This document shows, one piece after another, positions 37,023 through 50,766 of a DNA stretch of 64,000 nucleotides. The stretch is taken from assembly GCA_037389465.1 (NCBI GenBank), contig JAZARR010000154.1, positions 1,860,001-1,924,000 on the forward strand. The letters are read 5' to 3'. The translations under genes and the position numbers were made by a program. Origin of the DNA: Baylisascaris procyonis (Eukaryota > Nematoda > Chromadorea > Rhabditida > Ascarididae). Position 1 is the stretch's first letter. Each line of letters begins with the position of its first letter. The notes beneath the pieces were generated by a model. It was not told the DNA's origin and ran no database searches. It worked only from the letters and a program-made list of their open reading frames with translations.

Positions 37023-40000
37023 TGCGAATATCATGGCTTGGAATCTGGTGGGAAATTTTTTTTTTTGTTTCAAAAATTGTTGCAAAAAAGTTTGAAAGTA
37101 AACATTTTTCGCCCATAAGAAAATAAATCAAAAATTTCATTTCCGCATCATATTTATAGTTTTTTTTTCTCTCAAATCTCCAAATTGCCCTTTTGTAAAA
37201 AGTGATTGAATCCTGCCAGTTTGTCGTTGAATGAATAGCAAATTTCGGGCTAAAATGATGCCCACTCAAAAAGGGACATCGTTATTGTTTTTGTCGAGCC
37301 AAAATAGCATCGGCCTTAAAACATTTTCTTGGAGAATATCGTTGACAAGTTTATGGCTAAACAAAAAAGAAAAGCCTCAAATATGAATTTCCAGAAGAAA
37401 CGCATCGATGCATTTAATTGAGAATCGAAAATCATCTCATCGATAACTGAAAGTGTTGCCGCACCAAATAATGAACGGTGAAAAAGTGTGCTGAAGATTC
37501 ACTCAAATATTTGTAACATCAATTATTTCCAATGAGTTTTAATGTCGATCATCGGATGGAATGGGGATCGAATCGAAAAAGATGTGGGAAAGGATTTTTG
37601 TGAACTTTGATTATGTTAGAGTTAAGAGGTTTCAAGGATAGGACTATAGATATAATACGACTTATAAAAGTCATAATATATTACAGCTCGATGAGATGTC
37701 ATTTAAGAAATTTTTTTACAGTTACTTCGGATACCAGTGGAAAAAAATTTAGCAATAGTCTTCTGTAGTTGCGATGAAATTGGTTTAATTTCTTTAAAAT
37801 AAAAAAAAAAATCAACGAGAAAGGAGATAAAATATTTTTGTGAGCGAATTTTTTTTCACAACAAAAATTAAAACAGGAAAGAATGCGAAAAATAACGTAA
37901 AAGAAAATCTCTCAATACACAGAAATCTGAGCGAGCAATAAATGAAAGTCGCTGACGAATGTGGCAGAGATAAAATGGAGCGCAATTGACATGTAAAAAC
38001 CAGTTTTGAACCTGCATTGAAAGCAGTTTTTGTCGGGCAGAAAATCAACAAAATGTTACTAATTACCCATTTTTTCCACAACTTCAAAGATGAAATTGTT
38101 GTTTTACCTGAGTGAGTGGTCTCAGCACCTTGCTTGCCAGCGATTCTTTATAATCATTTCAGAGTGGCCTTTATAAAAATTCGAATTTGTATTGGTATGA
38201 CAAGAGCCGCTCAAATTAATATACTTAAAATTGATCACGGACATATAAACTGTTGAAAAGACAGACATATAAACAAACATATCGATTTGTCGTAATGCTT
38301 TTTATCAAGAACCCTCTGATGTACTTAATCAGGAGAATACCAGCGCATATGAAATATATTAGAATGTTTATAATTTATTCAAAGCATCTGTATAAAATGA
38401 AGACCACAGTAGAAATATGCATATGCAACGAGAATATCGAAATCCTTTCAGAGAGAGATTAGACTCATCAAGATTAATTATCAAGAAATTACTAGACACT
38501 TTTAAAAAATTGTTGAAAAATGGGCGGACGAGGTTGCTCACAACGTTGCTGCCTGAGAATGGACCAAAACTATTGACGCCGCATTGTAAAAACATTTGAA
38601 ATAACACAAATATATGTCATCGATAGCGATCAAAAAGTCTGATATCAAACAAGAGGTTCATCAAATGAGATCACTTCAAGAAAGTGTCACAAAAATGAAT
38701 CTATTCGGCGTTCAAGCTGCACTTTCATCAGTTTCTTCATTTTAGGTGCCTTTTGTATTTCAGAATAGCAGAACTAATTTTATACTATCATCGTTTGGGC
38801 GAACTTCGGATGCATTGCCAAGAAACAGCCTTGTATTCACCTACCCCTCATTAAACGAGGTTTCTAATTTTCTGTTTTATTGCAATTTGTGCCTTCGACT
38901 CCCTACAAAGAAAGAGGGGAGGGGTGAATACCCGGAATAATTTAAGATTTATCAACATTTTCAGGAAGTAGGTTCTCACGTCTAAAAATATAAATATGGA
39001 AGGAACTGCCTACTGAACATATTCTCCGAAAGGCCGAAAACGATAGGTTTGACGCTCATCTTTCTCAGAAAAGGAGGAAATTCTTTCAAGTAAAATATTA
39101 CGCAATTTTACAACAAAAATCAAATTAAAATAGATGTGGGGATATTTTAACGATTTGAGGAAACTTTCAGTTCAGGCTGATAGTCTAAAGCGTAGGCTCA
39201 AGGAACACTTTTTGAAACGCCGCATGAATGAAACATTCTAATACACTTTCAGCAGTCTTCAAGTCACTCATGAGGTGGGATAACTATGCTTGAGTGCATT
39301 GTTATTAATGCCTAACAATGCATGTTTTGTGGTAATGCTCAACACACATTTATTGCAATGCATGTGAGATGCAGCATGTAGCTTTAGAAGCCTTTTGAGT
39401 ATCTGCCTCTATAAATACGATTTCCATTGAAGATTCGAAGAGATTTGAACATCAACATCCTAGGCATCTGAAATGTATTGTTAATCATCAAGAAGCACTC
39501 GTGATGAAAGGTTAAACGAAGGGGCGAGATTCCTATAACTGCCGCAACTTCAACCATTCGGAAAATCTACTGAGAATAGATTAAAAGGCATGAATTCGAC
39601 AGGAGGATCATTTAAAGATGAACATATCTATCGATCATCTGAAAATAACTTACACATATTTGGCAAGTTATCAGATACATAATTTAGATGAATAAGAAGG
39701 AACCGATAATCTCATGTGCCAACTCAAGCAACTAATTCTTCAGATTTACGACGCCACATTAAGAAATCCGGCTTTTGTGAGGATACAGTAATCGGTAAAC
39801 GATCCTTAAAATTTTATTGCAACGGAAATTTGATTGAAACGGAACCGAAACTGTCTGTTAGTGGCCGACTGAATACATGGCAGTGAAAGCCGTAACCGGA
39901 AAACCGAAAAACTAAAAATCGAACTCCGACCGATAAAGCCGAGCGAATTTATAACTTCCATTGAAGATTTGGACAAGCAATTACTACCACTAATGCAAAT

Positions 40001-42237
40001 TCTTTACCCACTAATCTTTGAATGTGATTTTGATAATATTGCACAGCTAAGCGCAAATTTGAATCCGTTACTACCCACATATGAAGGTGTTCTTTTCTGA
40101 TTGTCACTTAATTTCTTTTGTTGCTTTGCTTATCTCATCGTATTGTATCACTTAGCGATTCTATGTAATAAACGTAGTGAGGCCATTCTGTATTCCTTGT
40201 AATCCACAGCGTAAACTCATTTCGAGATTCCCCTGGTGATATGCAAAAAACAGCGATGATGATGACAATTTTGCGGATCATCGATAAAAACCGACCCACT
40301 AGGATGACAATGTTTCATAATCATGCCGCGAATATGAACATTTATGGGGAATGCTCTGTTTAAGTTTTTTTTTTTTGCCGATCGCACAAATTCCGCTCAG
40401 TATAAGAATGGAGCGACTTGTACATCTGTTCACTATCGCATGAAATCATCGACGAAGCATATTTCCAAATCGATATGAGTAGGGCTTCCTTCATCTGAAT
40501 GCGCCGAGGAATCCAACTTTCATGGATAAGGTGTTGCCATTACTGGATCTTTTCATGATATGCATGATGGAATGTAAAAAAAAAAATATACGAATATAAT
40601 GAATTACGCTAACAAAATAGCTCATATTTTTGATATCATATAAATATACCTATGAAGGGCTCTTTTCAAGAATGAATTGCACAAGGATAAGGTTGAGAAT
40701 GACGTGCTAGGTTCAGATTCTCGGCTGTCTGCAACTTGTGATTAATGATCAACATTATGTCTCACATTAGCCTCAGATTGAAGTAAATATGTGTTGAATC
40801 AAATCGCTTCACTTTTAATTTGGATTTTTAGTCACAATTTGATCATTTCACTGGAGAGCTGACTTGGATTTCCACTGCTCAAAAACAGATGCGAAATTAA
40901 AAATTAGAAGTTCTAAAAATGTTGATGACGAAATAAAAAAAAAGCTATCAATAAGAGAAACTAGAGATCAGAGAAATCACGAGTATTTTTATAGCTTCGT
41001 CTATGTTTTTCAATTAGTTTGGTGCTTATCAGTACAAGATTCCTCCTTCAGGCGTGAAAAAAATTCGCGCAATGTCTTTAACTTGCTCCGTCTGTATTAC
41101 TTTCACTCAAAGTTTGTCCTGCTTGTATCACTGTTAATGTTTCTAGTCTGTGTATCATAGATGAGCAAAGCACCACCTCTCTCTCCCTTTAATCGCTCCG
41201 CTTAAATGCGACCAAACTTTTAGCTAAGTAGATTTTTGACCTCATTTTTCGGCTTTTTTTTGGTGTATCTCTTTTACTTCTATTATCATTTGTCGATATG
41301 TCATTACTTCGACGTACTATATTTTTCACTTTCTTGAGCTAGTCAAAATCAAATTGCTTATTGGGACGGCCTTGTTGAACTGTAGACGCCCGAGGCGATG
41401 AGCGCATCGCTGCTGTTTATTTGTTTATGAGCGCATCTATAGTTTTTATTTATTTCATTCAGCAGTTTTCATTTCGTTTCTCGTCGAGTGAAATGCTATC
41501 TTTCTTCTTTTGTTGTATATTTATAGGTCGATCTTGCTTTAATGTATTGAAAACGTGAGTGAGAATAAACTTCTAGCTTTAATTTCTCTATAATTCGACG
41601 ATTACGTAAGTTTGTGACGTTTGACTATAATTTTACGCTCTCCTATCATCAGAAACGAAATGAGCATTTTTCTGAAATACTGCCTATCATCAGACCCAAG
41701 AGATGTTTAGACTCATATTGCTTTACACAAACAGCGAAAGCTGTGTATATTAATTGCAACCTAAGAGTGAAATTCAATTTATGCAAAGCGTATGAAACTC
41801 CAGAACTATTCTTTCCTTTTCCGGACCATTGGATTATTCGAATCAAATGAGGTGTTCGAAAAAAAAAATACCATGAAATAAGTGGAGCCAAAATCATTGA
41901 AACACACATGATACATCAAATTTGGGAACATTCAAAACATAGCTACCGATATGCGGTCTACAAAGGCGCCTCCTAATGATATGCGCTAAAAGCGCCAGCT
42001 CATCCACATTTTCGGACGAAGGGGGAAGGGGGTGGGGCGGGGAAGAGAAGCAGTGATTTAAAAAATTAGATGAAGTTTTACAGCACCCGAAAAGAAAGTT
42101 TTGCGCACTTTCACAAATTTGTGCTATACTTGCGATGCGTCGATGCCTATCCAACTACACTTCAATCTGGCTAGCCGCGTTTTCAAATCGGGAACCTCTG
42201 ATATCATTAAGAAATTTGGGGGTGTATGATATACCTA

Positions 42238-42290
42238 CATCAACACCTATACCAGCACCAATCTACACCAAAACCTACACCAAAATATAT
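42238..42290 (+). repeat. Degenerate ACACCA-type short repeat
   Basis: CATCAACACC, TATACCAGCACC, AATCTACACC, AAAACCTACACC: irregular units of 6-12 bp. Confidence 0.6.
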
Positions 42291-44540
42291 CGATATCAAC
42301 TTCGAAAATATGCATAAATGTGAAAAAAAAAAGATTTTTGTGTATGTTGCAACATCTAGGACTTTGTTTTTACATCGGTGAGATGCAAGGAAGCATCATG
42401 AGTGTGGCAGAGCAAATGGGACAATATGCGCTTTTGCATTTCGCTCATCTGATTAGCCTCCCTCATATGCTTTCAGCAAACCGTTTATGGAAATCTTCCA
42501 CCAAAGATTCGTTTTTCCTAATCTAATCAATGAAAACCTAGGCGGTGCGAAAATGCATGCAAACGTTTCAGTACCTTTAATTGCCTCAAATCTCTTCGTA
42601 TATGATCGATCAATGCGAAAAACTTCTTGGGAGATCATTCTGCCGATCATATGAAGCGAATACAAAATTGCACATCGTACCAGATGCTTTAGCACACTTT
42701 CACACCTGTATCCACTGACAACTTGTCCATAGCACACAGATTAATTCATGAATTTTAAGCTTAGAATGAAACAGTTATCATGAAATCGTTGAAGCATAAA
42801 GCAAAGAAACAATAGAAGTCATCATCAATATTGAATTGACGAAGTTCGATGAATGACTTCGCGAACTAATTCAATCATCTTTCCATTGGTGAAATGCCGA
42901 AAAAATATTTTTGATGTTATTGTGCGTTAACTAGCCGAAAGGAGTCTGATGCATTATTACTCATGATATGCGCTGTTACACGTCAAATGCTTATTTGAGT
43001 TTTTATATTATTTAGGAAGGATGCATCGCTGATTTGAGAGCATTCAACTAGAAAGAATTCGAGATGAGTTTCTGATTAATGAATAAATTTATCCAGCGAC
43101 AACTGCTCCTCTATTGACATCTCTTTGCCTCAAAAATTAAAAACTACTTCGTGAAAGCAAAAAGGTTTCGATTGCTTCATCTTAGTTATAAAATGTATCG
43201 TTTCCACATTTATTTCAATGAGTGGTTGCTTACAGGTATCGATTTCTTCTATTGATATATTTGGAGATTTCAGTTTCATTCTTAATCCTATCATGGTTTA
43301 TTGTGCGATCAGCTTCTCCAGCTGTAAGGCTCTACTTAATGCGCAATGTCCAGTATATGCATATACATGTGCTTACTCTTATTCGCGAATGCCAACGACA
43401 TTCCAACAAGCTTTGTGCTTGTAATCTAAGTGACCCTAGATTTGAAGATTAGCGACCTCAGATAGGTAACCTAGGTCCTAGATTTCTCAGTGAAAAAGCA
43501 TGATCGGCAATTTTCAGAAAGGCTGTGTTTATCCTTTTTTACGCTTTTGCCTATTAAATGCCTAATCTGCGACAACGAAAAATAGCGGACGCGAAATTTG
43601 TTTGTGAAGTATTTTTGATATAGAGATGACCCAAGAGATTTTTCTGTTCTTGAAACAGCACATACAGATTTCACTCGTAGTTGTAAAATAATTAGTAAAA
43701 TAACTATACGTTATCACATTATTTTTGTCTTATTTCTGTGTTCGGTCGGTTAAAAAATTTTTTCGTTGAGGAATCTTCTAAAAATATTTTCATAAACCTC
43801 GTTTCTGCATGGAGTTCGCATGCCACTCCTACCATTTTCCTATACTTTTTCGTAAGTTTCCTTCCGCTTTACTCGTTACATTTGCAATGTAATTCTTATT
43901 CCTGTGATCTATAGATTCATTTTCGAGGAAACGCAATGAAAATTAATCAACCGACAGCAATTTGCCATTCACGTTTTCATCTCCACTCAGTAAACACAAG
44001 ACGAACTCTTTTTAATAATCATTATCTCGAAATCCCGTTAAATGGAACTTTTTATTCTTATTTTTAGGCCGATCTGTCAACCTCAGTCTTCACTCAGTTC
44101 TTTACTCAAAATTTACCAATGTGCACAGCATGAGATGAGAGTGAACAATCATCCAGTAACATATGAGTGGGCAGATGAACCGATCTCCCAGCAGTTTTAT
44201 AAATAGAGCCAGATGAGAAACGTTTTGTTTATGTGATAGTCAAGTGGGTAACCTTATTGCTATGATGCAGGAAATGGCACTAAAGTTCATCATTGGTAGA
44301 GAGTTCGCCTCTAGTGAATTTCAGAGACACTGCGACAAATGATGATTCTCTGCAATAAACATTGGTGCGGCTGAAATATGACTTTCGAATGGAATAAACC
44401 AAAGAACTACTAAAAAGTGGATAGAACTTTATTTCTGTAGGATTCAGAATTTCTTATCTACTCATCGCTGCTTCAGGAATGGAGATATGAGAAATCAGCC
44501 AAGCGCTGCTAACTATAGTTCAATTCGAACGCAGAATCTC

Positions 44541-44681
<141 letters not shown>

Positions 44682-45933
44682 TAGGTGGGAATATAGAATC
44701 TTCACTTCTCCATTCGTTCTGCACAATTTTTTCATTAACTAATCTCATCAATTAGGAGATCCGGTGAATTGAAATACAGAAGTGCAAGTTGTATAGGATT
44801 CTCTAGTACGTGATCCCGCTAACTTGGTTTTATTCTCTATGCAATGCACAGAATTATTCATTGAGCTATGTTTACTGAAATCTATTTAAAGAGAGAGCCA
44901 TTAATGTCTCTTATAGCTTTCTATTAGTGCGAGAGAAATGCGTTAGCGATGTGGACGTGAGTGAATGCGGTGACCATATTCGTTGCAACATAATGCAGGG
45001 TAGTGCGACAACAGGTTCGATATTTGAGGAAGGTCTAACCTTTGGCTACTCAGAAAGCATCATCATCGCTTCTTATGACATCACAGCTACGAATTTTATT
45101 TTTGGCCTCGTGTTTGCTTCTCTATGAATCCGATAATTGTCTCATGAGATGTTTCATATAGTGGCGAGGGTTTTCATGGCAGTTGAAATGACCTACAATT
45201 GTGGTTCAAGTGATTCAAGAGGAAGGAATTGAAAGAGGGCATTTCACACATAACGGTACGCAGTCGGGCGGATGTAGCAGTGTAAAAATAAAGAAGCAAT
45301 TTATCTGTTATATAAGAAGTCACTCCTTAATTACAAGTATAACAGCGATATCTCAAGAAAACACTCCCCGTTTCTTAGAGTTTTCCGTGCGATAACGCTA
45401 AACATACAAAACTACTTGAAAGAGTCACTATTGAAAACAATAGTGCGGAATTGCTTACGTCATCGTTATTACATAATACAAAATCCTCATTGAAGTTTAC
45501 AACACTAGCAATTTATAAAGCAGTAGACATCCGTACAAAAAGAGAACCACTCCCTTTACGAGAATCTCTTGAAAAAAATTCCTCTTTTGTGTTTTGTAGA
45601 TATTTTTCAACGTGATCTCGAATTGCCCAAAAGAAATTTGGCAATTGCAGTTTGCCAAAGCACATAGTATTAGAGCGATGCCAACAACGATATTGATACG
45701 GTCGAAATGCACAATATAGAACACTTCACATTTTGGCTACGCTTACACCAGCAGCGGCGTGAATGGAGCCTCATTTTCAGTAGGCACCTTTCCATTCATT
45801 GCCGTTTGCGACTAGCTCGACTTGTCAGTGCGCTACCGGAAGTTCTTTGGAATGAAGACGTAAATGTCTGAACGTTTTTATGATAGTTTACCTCAAATCT
45901 CAAACCAGTTTGCATCACAGAAGCTACTTCATG

Positions 45934-45999
45934 GATACGGATGCCCAATAATTCATTAGTTGATGCGATACGGATGCCCAATAATTCATTGGTTGATGC
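45934..45999. repeat. Two-copy 33-bp tandem duplication
   Basis: GATACGGATGCCCAATAATT...GTTGATGC occurs at 45934-45966 and 45967-45999 with a single A/G difference, so it is recent. Confidence 0.95.
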
Positions 46000-46098
46000 A
46001 TCTGGTTTTAACAAAGCAATCAACCATTGACACTCAATCTTTTAAGCCAAAAATGCTTTCCGAATGTACTTATTTCCATCTGATCCTTTTCTCCTTTC

Positions 46099-46265
46099 TA
46101 GGCTTAAAGTTAAGGCGGCGAATTAGTCGTTGTGCACTTCCATTGTACTTCAGGTATAAGGGAAGAGAACTCGAGTATGAAGCACTCAATAGAATCGGTC
46201 CCACTCATCGAATTCGTCAGCAAACTTATGATCGAAGAGTTATGCAACTGCTATTCTCTATATAG
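46099..46265 (+). CDS. Orphan exon-like segment, arginine-rich
   Basis: A pyrimidine-rich acceptor (CTCCTTTCTAG) is followed by an open frame to a TAG at 46263-46265. The peptide is Arg-rich (LRRRISRCALPLYFRYKGR, RIRQQTYDRRV). No partner exon or family is recognised; low confidence. Confidence 0.15.
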
Positions 46266-49200
46266 TATTCGAATAGCAGGAGTTGAAATGCTTTATACTC
46301 AAAAATCGCATTTAATTTATAGTTAGAAAAATAACTGCGAAATATTTCTCTAAAATTCCAGCACTCATTAGGTGTCCTTCTGAACTATGCCTTTAGATTC
46401 TTCTTGATTAAATCGAATGCACTGTAATACTTACTGCCTCCTCGGCAATATTTTCCATGGTGGTGTGGTCGGAGACATGGATGAGGAGTCGCTCAGCACT
46501 CTACTGATGCTTTCATCCAATACATATGTGATTATGCGAAGTCACATACTTGCATTGAACAATTATTTATGATTAATTATCTTACTAATAATATGCGTTG
46601 TTCGCATTAGTCCACCTACCAATCATCAATGGGTGTATAAAATTCGCTTTGAATATACATCATTTAGTATTCAGCACTCATCCACAATTACGACTTTTTA
46701 GTGCCGTTATGGCTGTCGTAATGTGCGATGGTGGTTGCTTAATAAGGTCGATTAATGCAAATAGAGGAGCTCGAGGAATGAAATAAGCTTGGCTAGACAA
46801 AACGAAGAAAGCGAGAAAATTTAAATAAAACACTATCCATCGATCTGTAAATGAGTTGTAGGCATTAATTTTTTGTTATATCCCAACGCAATGAATCCGT
46901 ACTCTCAGCTAGCTGAAAATTTACTAAACAAACGTTCGCCCGCGTGTATTCCTAATTCCAAGTGTGCGATTTTTCTCCCTGTTCTCTCACCGCTGTTCCT
47001 CCTTTCTCCTCCCTCTCCCCTCCCCACTGCATCCCAGGTTCTCCATGAGCGCCATCGTTGATCGTTGCCTTTATAGTGAACTCGTCTCCAACACATGCGC
47101 ACTTTCAATCACGCTGAAGGGTAAGTCGCCTTCATTGCGCTGAGGTATTTGCACATAAATGAGTTTTATGGCTTAAAATCGTGCTTAATGGAAAATCCTT
47201 TCTTATTATTTGTTACCTATTGCCAATTTAATTTTGTTGCGAGGATGACTTTCGTTATCATTTTCGCGCAATGTGCTTCGACGTGAAAATGTGCTGAAAA
47301 GAAGAATGATTGCATCAGGGGAATCGATGTGAGATTTCTTTTTTTTATTACGAATATCGAAACCGTGAATATCGAGGCAAGTCTAATGACTTTAAATCAT
47401 GAGAAAAGAATTTTTTCGCTTATCGGTTGATAAGGAGCGGTGGAACGGATTTTTTAAAAATCGAGCTTCTTTGTTTTTAGCAGAATATTACAATGAAAGA
47501 GCAACAGCTGCGGAAATATAATTGTTGCCCTAGCATTAATGCTGCTGAGATCAAGGAAACGGACACCTTCTTTAGCAGAGTCATAGATGGCACGGAAAGG
47601 TTGCTCTAATGTACGAGAAAAGGACGTGGGCGGATGAGGGATAACTTATCTTCTGGTAGCACAAGTCCAATCGCTAGGATAATCCTCATTATAAGCACTT
47701 TCCATCTTATGCCTGTGTGAGTGATCATTATAGTTATATATGGCATAAAGTGATGTGAAGTGACCGATTAAACCAACTGGGTGAAATTTATATCGTAGTT
47801 TTAAATTTTGAAACAGCGCTTTCGTTGTATAGGCGATGATATTTATCGATCGGTAACTCTCAAGCTCTCACAATATTCGCCTCTTTTTCACAAAATCTGC
47901 TAGATCAAATCAAATGCCCACAGGCTTTTTTTCTACATTTCGAAGTATCATGTTTTAATTATTAGATTATTTATTTATCGGTCAACCGATTTGCTATTTA
48001 GGAGCTTATTAGGGTCTAGGAGTTGCAAACATCCAATTCGACCTTTCCAAATTAGAGCTTTTCGCTAATCAGCTGACAACTTACCATTTAATTAGTGCAT
48101 ATGACTGAATTTCAAAACACATTTCTTTCTATATCAGGGATCATGCATATGAAATTCCTTTCTCTGGTTTCAGAAAAATGTTTCAGATAGCATCGCAAAA
48201 ATGCGTTATCTCAAATATATACCCGGAAATATTTCGTATGTTGTTAATTTCTCGGACTTGATATGCTGTGCATTTTTGAGAAAGTATAGTTTTGATGATT
48301 GGACGAATATCTCATATTTCGGTCAACATTCCACATAATACAGAAAAAAGCAAAAGTGGCATATTTAATTTTAGTTGAAGGAAGAGCCGTGATGAGCTGA
48401 GCAATTTGCTTCGATACGTTCAGTAAAGGTTTTCAAAATGACACCGGAGCAGTTTTTTGGCTTTTCAAATATCTTGCTTGCTTTTACATTGAAGCATTGA
48501 GCAACGATCCTTTCCCGGTCGCTCCTTTGTTAGTTCAGACCACACTTATCGCTATCACTTTTCTGTATAGTTTGCAGTGATTTCTGCACGACTCATGCGT
48601 GTCGAAGTGGTTTTTTTAATTGTTGATAGATGCCTACGATCGACGAATAGGCCACTGAGTTTGGTAGGTAGCTTGCCAGATATTCGCCGACTGTTGAGGA
48701 TCTCTAATTCTCTGCAAAAAAAAAGAGCTAAAACTTTCGAAAAATAAGTAATTTGATAAACCTAATTCGGTAAAAAATTAATTTAATTCAGTTTAATCGA
48801 GTTAACATATAAGAGTTAAAGTTCTCAAGTGAAGCTATTTGCATAATATTTTTAAAGTAATAATGAATTGTAATTTTATTCGCATTCTGAGCAGTGCTAG
48901 ACATTTGCAAACGATATTGAAATAATGCTCCACTTATGAATGGATTTTTCGTGCGTTTAGAATTCCTTTTTTGTGGAATATATAAGTCTTCCATAACCCT
49001 AGGGGAAGTAATTAAGTAGTGAAAATTTTATAGGCATTTAATGTGTTTTATTGATTTCCAAGCTTATATTTCTCTCGCTAATCGGCTGCAGCGTTTTCTA
49101 ATTTTTTAAGATCCTTTCGAGAAACCAAAATGGGAGCGAATTTTAGGTTAGCTTATAGAAGTTTGCTCAGCAGTTGACTGCCTCTTTCTTTGCAGACTCG

Positions 49201-50717
49201 TATCAAAATCTTATAAAAATTTTGCAGTATTTACGTCGATAGAGTACGTATGGGAATACAAATTACTCAATAACAACGTCATTAATGTTCGCCGGAAGCT
49301 CTTATAGAATGACACTAGTTTTTCCGAAATAGAAGACTCTGTTGTTCTTGAAAATATCGTTTGTTTTTCAGAAAAGAGTTAATGCCAGCTCGGCTGGCAC
49401 ACTTCTCAACAGCTCACTTGTTGTAATTTCTATGCTCCATTTCCAGAGCTACTGATTCACTATGATCCTCCTATTTATTTATACATATTATCCTGAATGT
49501 GTACGGATGGTACTTTATAATTCAGCTTATTAAGCTGATAACAAATAAAGATCTCTTTAAACGATTATTATAAACAAATTAAATCTATTTTTCGAAATTT
49601 GCATCCAGGGCAGATCAAAAATAATACATTCGAAGCCGTTATTTTTCCACAGACAACATCAACGAAGCAAGAAGAGGTTCGATAGAACTTTTCTTCAAGA
49701 ACATCAACAATGATAGAACGTCAAATCTTTTTTCATTCCTATGTTGTTCTTTCAAGTCTTTGTGCGTTCGATTATTATCCAACCGAGCTGAGAGGTTCTA
49801 TCATTTTATTGCTGCATTAGTAAGATTTTGCATATGCAATGTGGCTGAAGAAGTTTTTACACGGCACAATTTTGTGGACAATTTTATAACCGCAGTGGCA
49901 TCCAAGTTGGAATTATGAGACGAAGTGCTTGTTGACATTCATGGTCGTTGAGATGCAAAGTATTTGATGAAATAACGATGAAAAAATGATGTCGTAGCAA
50001 AAGTTCACTAAGCCTAATTACATTCGTTTGCCAGATGCATATAAAAACGTAATTGCTAGCTGCTCGAATCTTCGCAAATAATTACACTTTTCTACGTTTA
50101 TTCATTTCAATCTCAAATAATTACAATTCCTTTCACAAAGTACACAAAAGGCGCTGTTCATTTCTAAACTTATTATTGAATATATCGCATTTCGATGTTT
50201 AATCGTTCAGATTTATTTGCTCGACGTTGATGATTAAGATACTGTTCTCTTATTTATTGTTTCATGAGAACACTCTTACTAAATGATATCCAAATTTTCG
50301 TTTCTCTCATTTACATATTAAATGGAGCAAAGTCAGAAAAATATTTTAATATTAAGTTTAATTTGTGAATGCTACTATGCTAATTTAACCGATGCAATTT
50401 TACCCATGATTAATTTGCATGCTCATGCTGCCCACACCTGTTTGTGGGAGGAAGCTTTCTCATAAACATATTAAGGCAAGAGAAATGACGACTTTGCATT
50501 TGCATATAGCTGTTGCATGCCTACTGCTCAGTAAGTCTCCTGAAGACCGCGATCGTAAATTTTGCTGCATTGCACATCGAGTAGGTAAAAATAAACCTCT
50601 TTGATCTATCAACTTGTAGATAAGCTATAGGGTTACGGGGACTCTACGAGGGAGGTTTGATTCCAGAAAATCTCCCACCGGGACGGGAATTTGCTGAATG
50701 CTAGAGGCCTTTCGACA

Positions 50718-50766
50718 GGGGTCCCCGCGGTTCAAAATTCATGAGTCATTCTCATTCGGGGACCCC
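50718..50766. repeat. GC-rich inverted repeat
   Basis: GGGGTCCCCG (50718-50727) and CGGGGACCCC (50757-50766) are exact reverse complements separated by 29 bases. The surrounding 50630-50880 segment is more GC-rich than its flanks and looks like a dispersed repeat. Confidence 0.75.
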
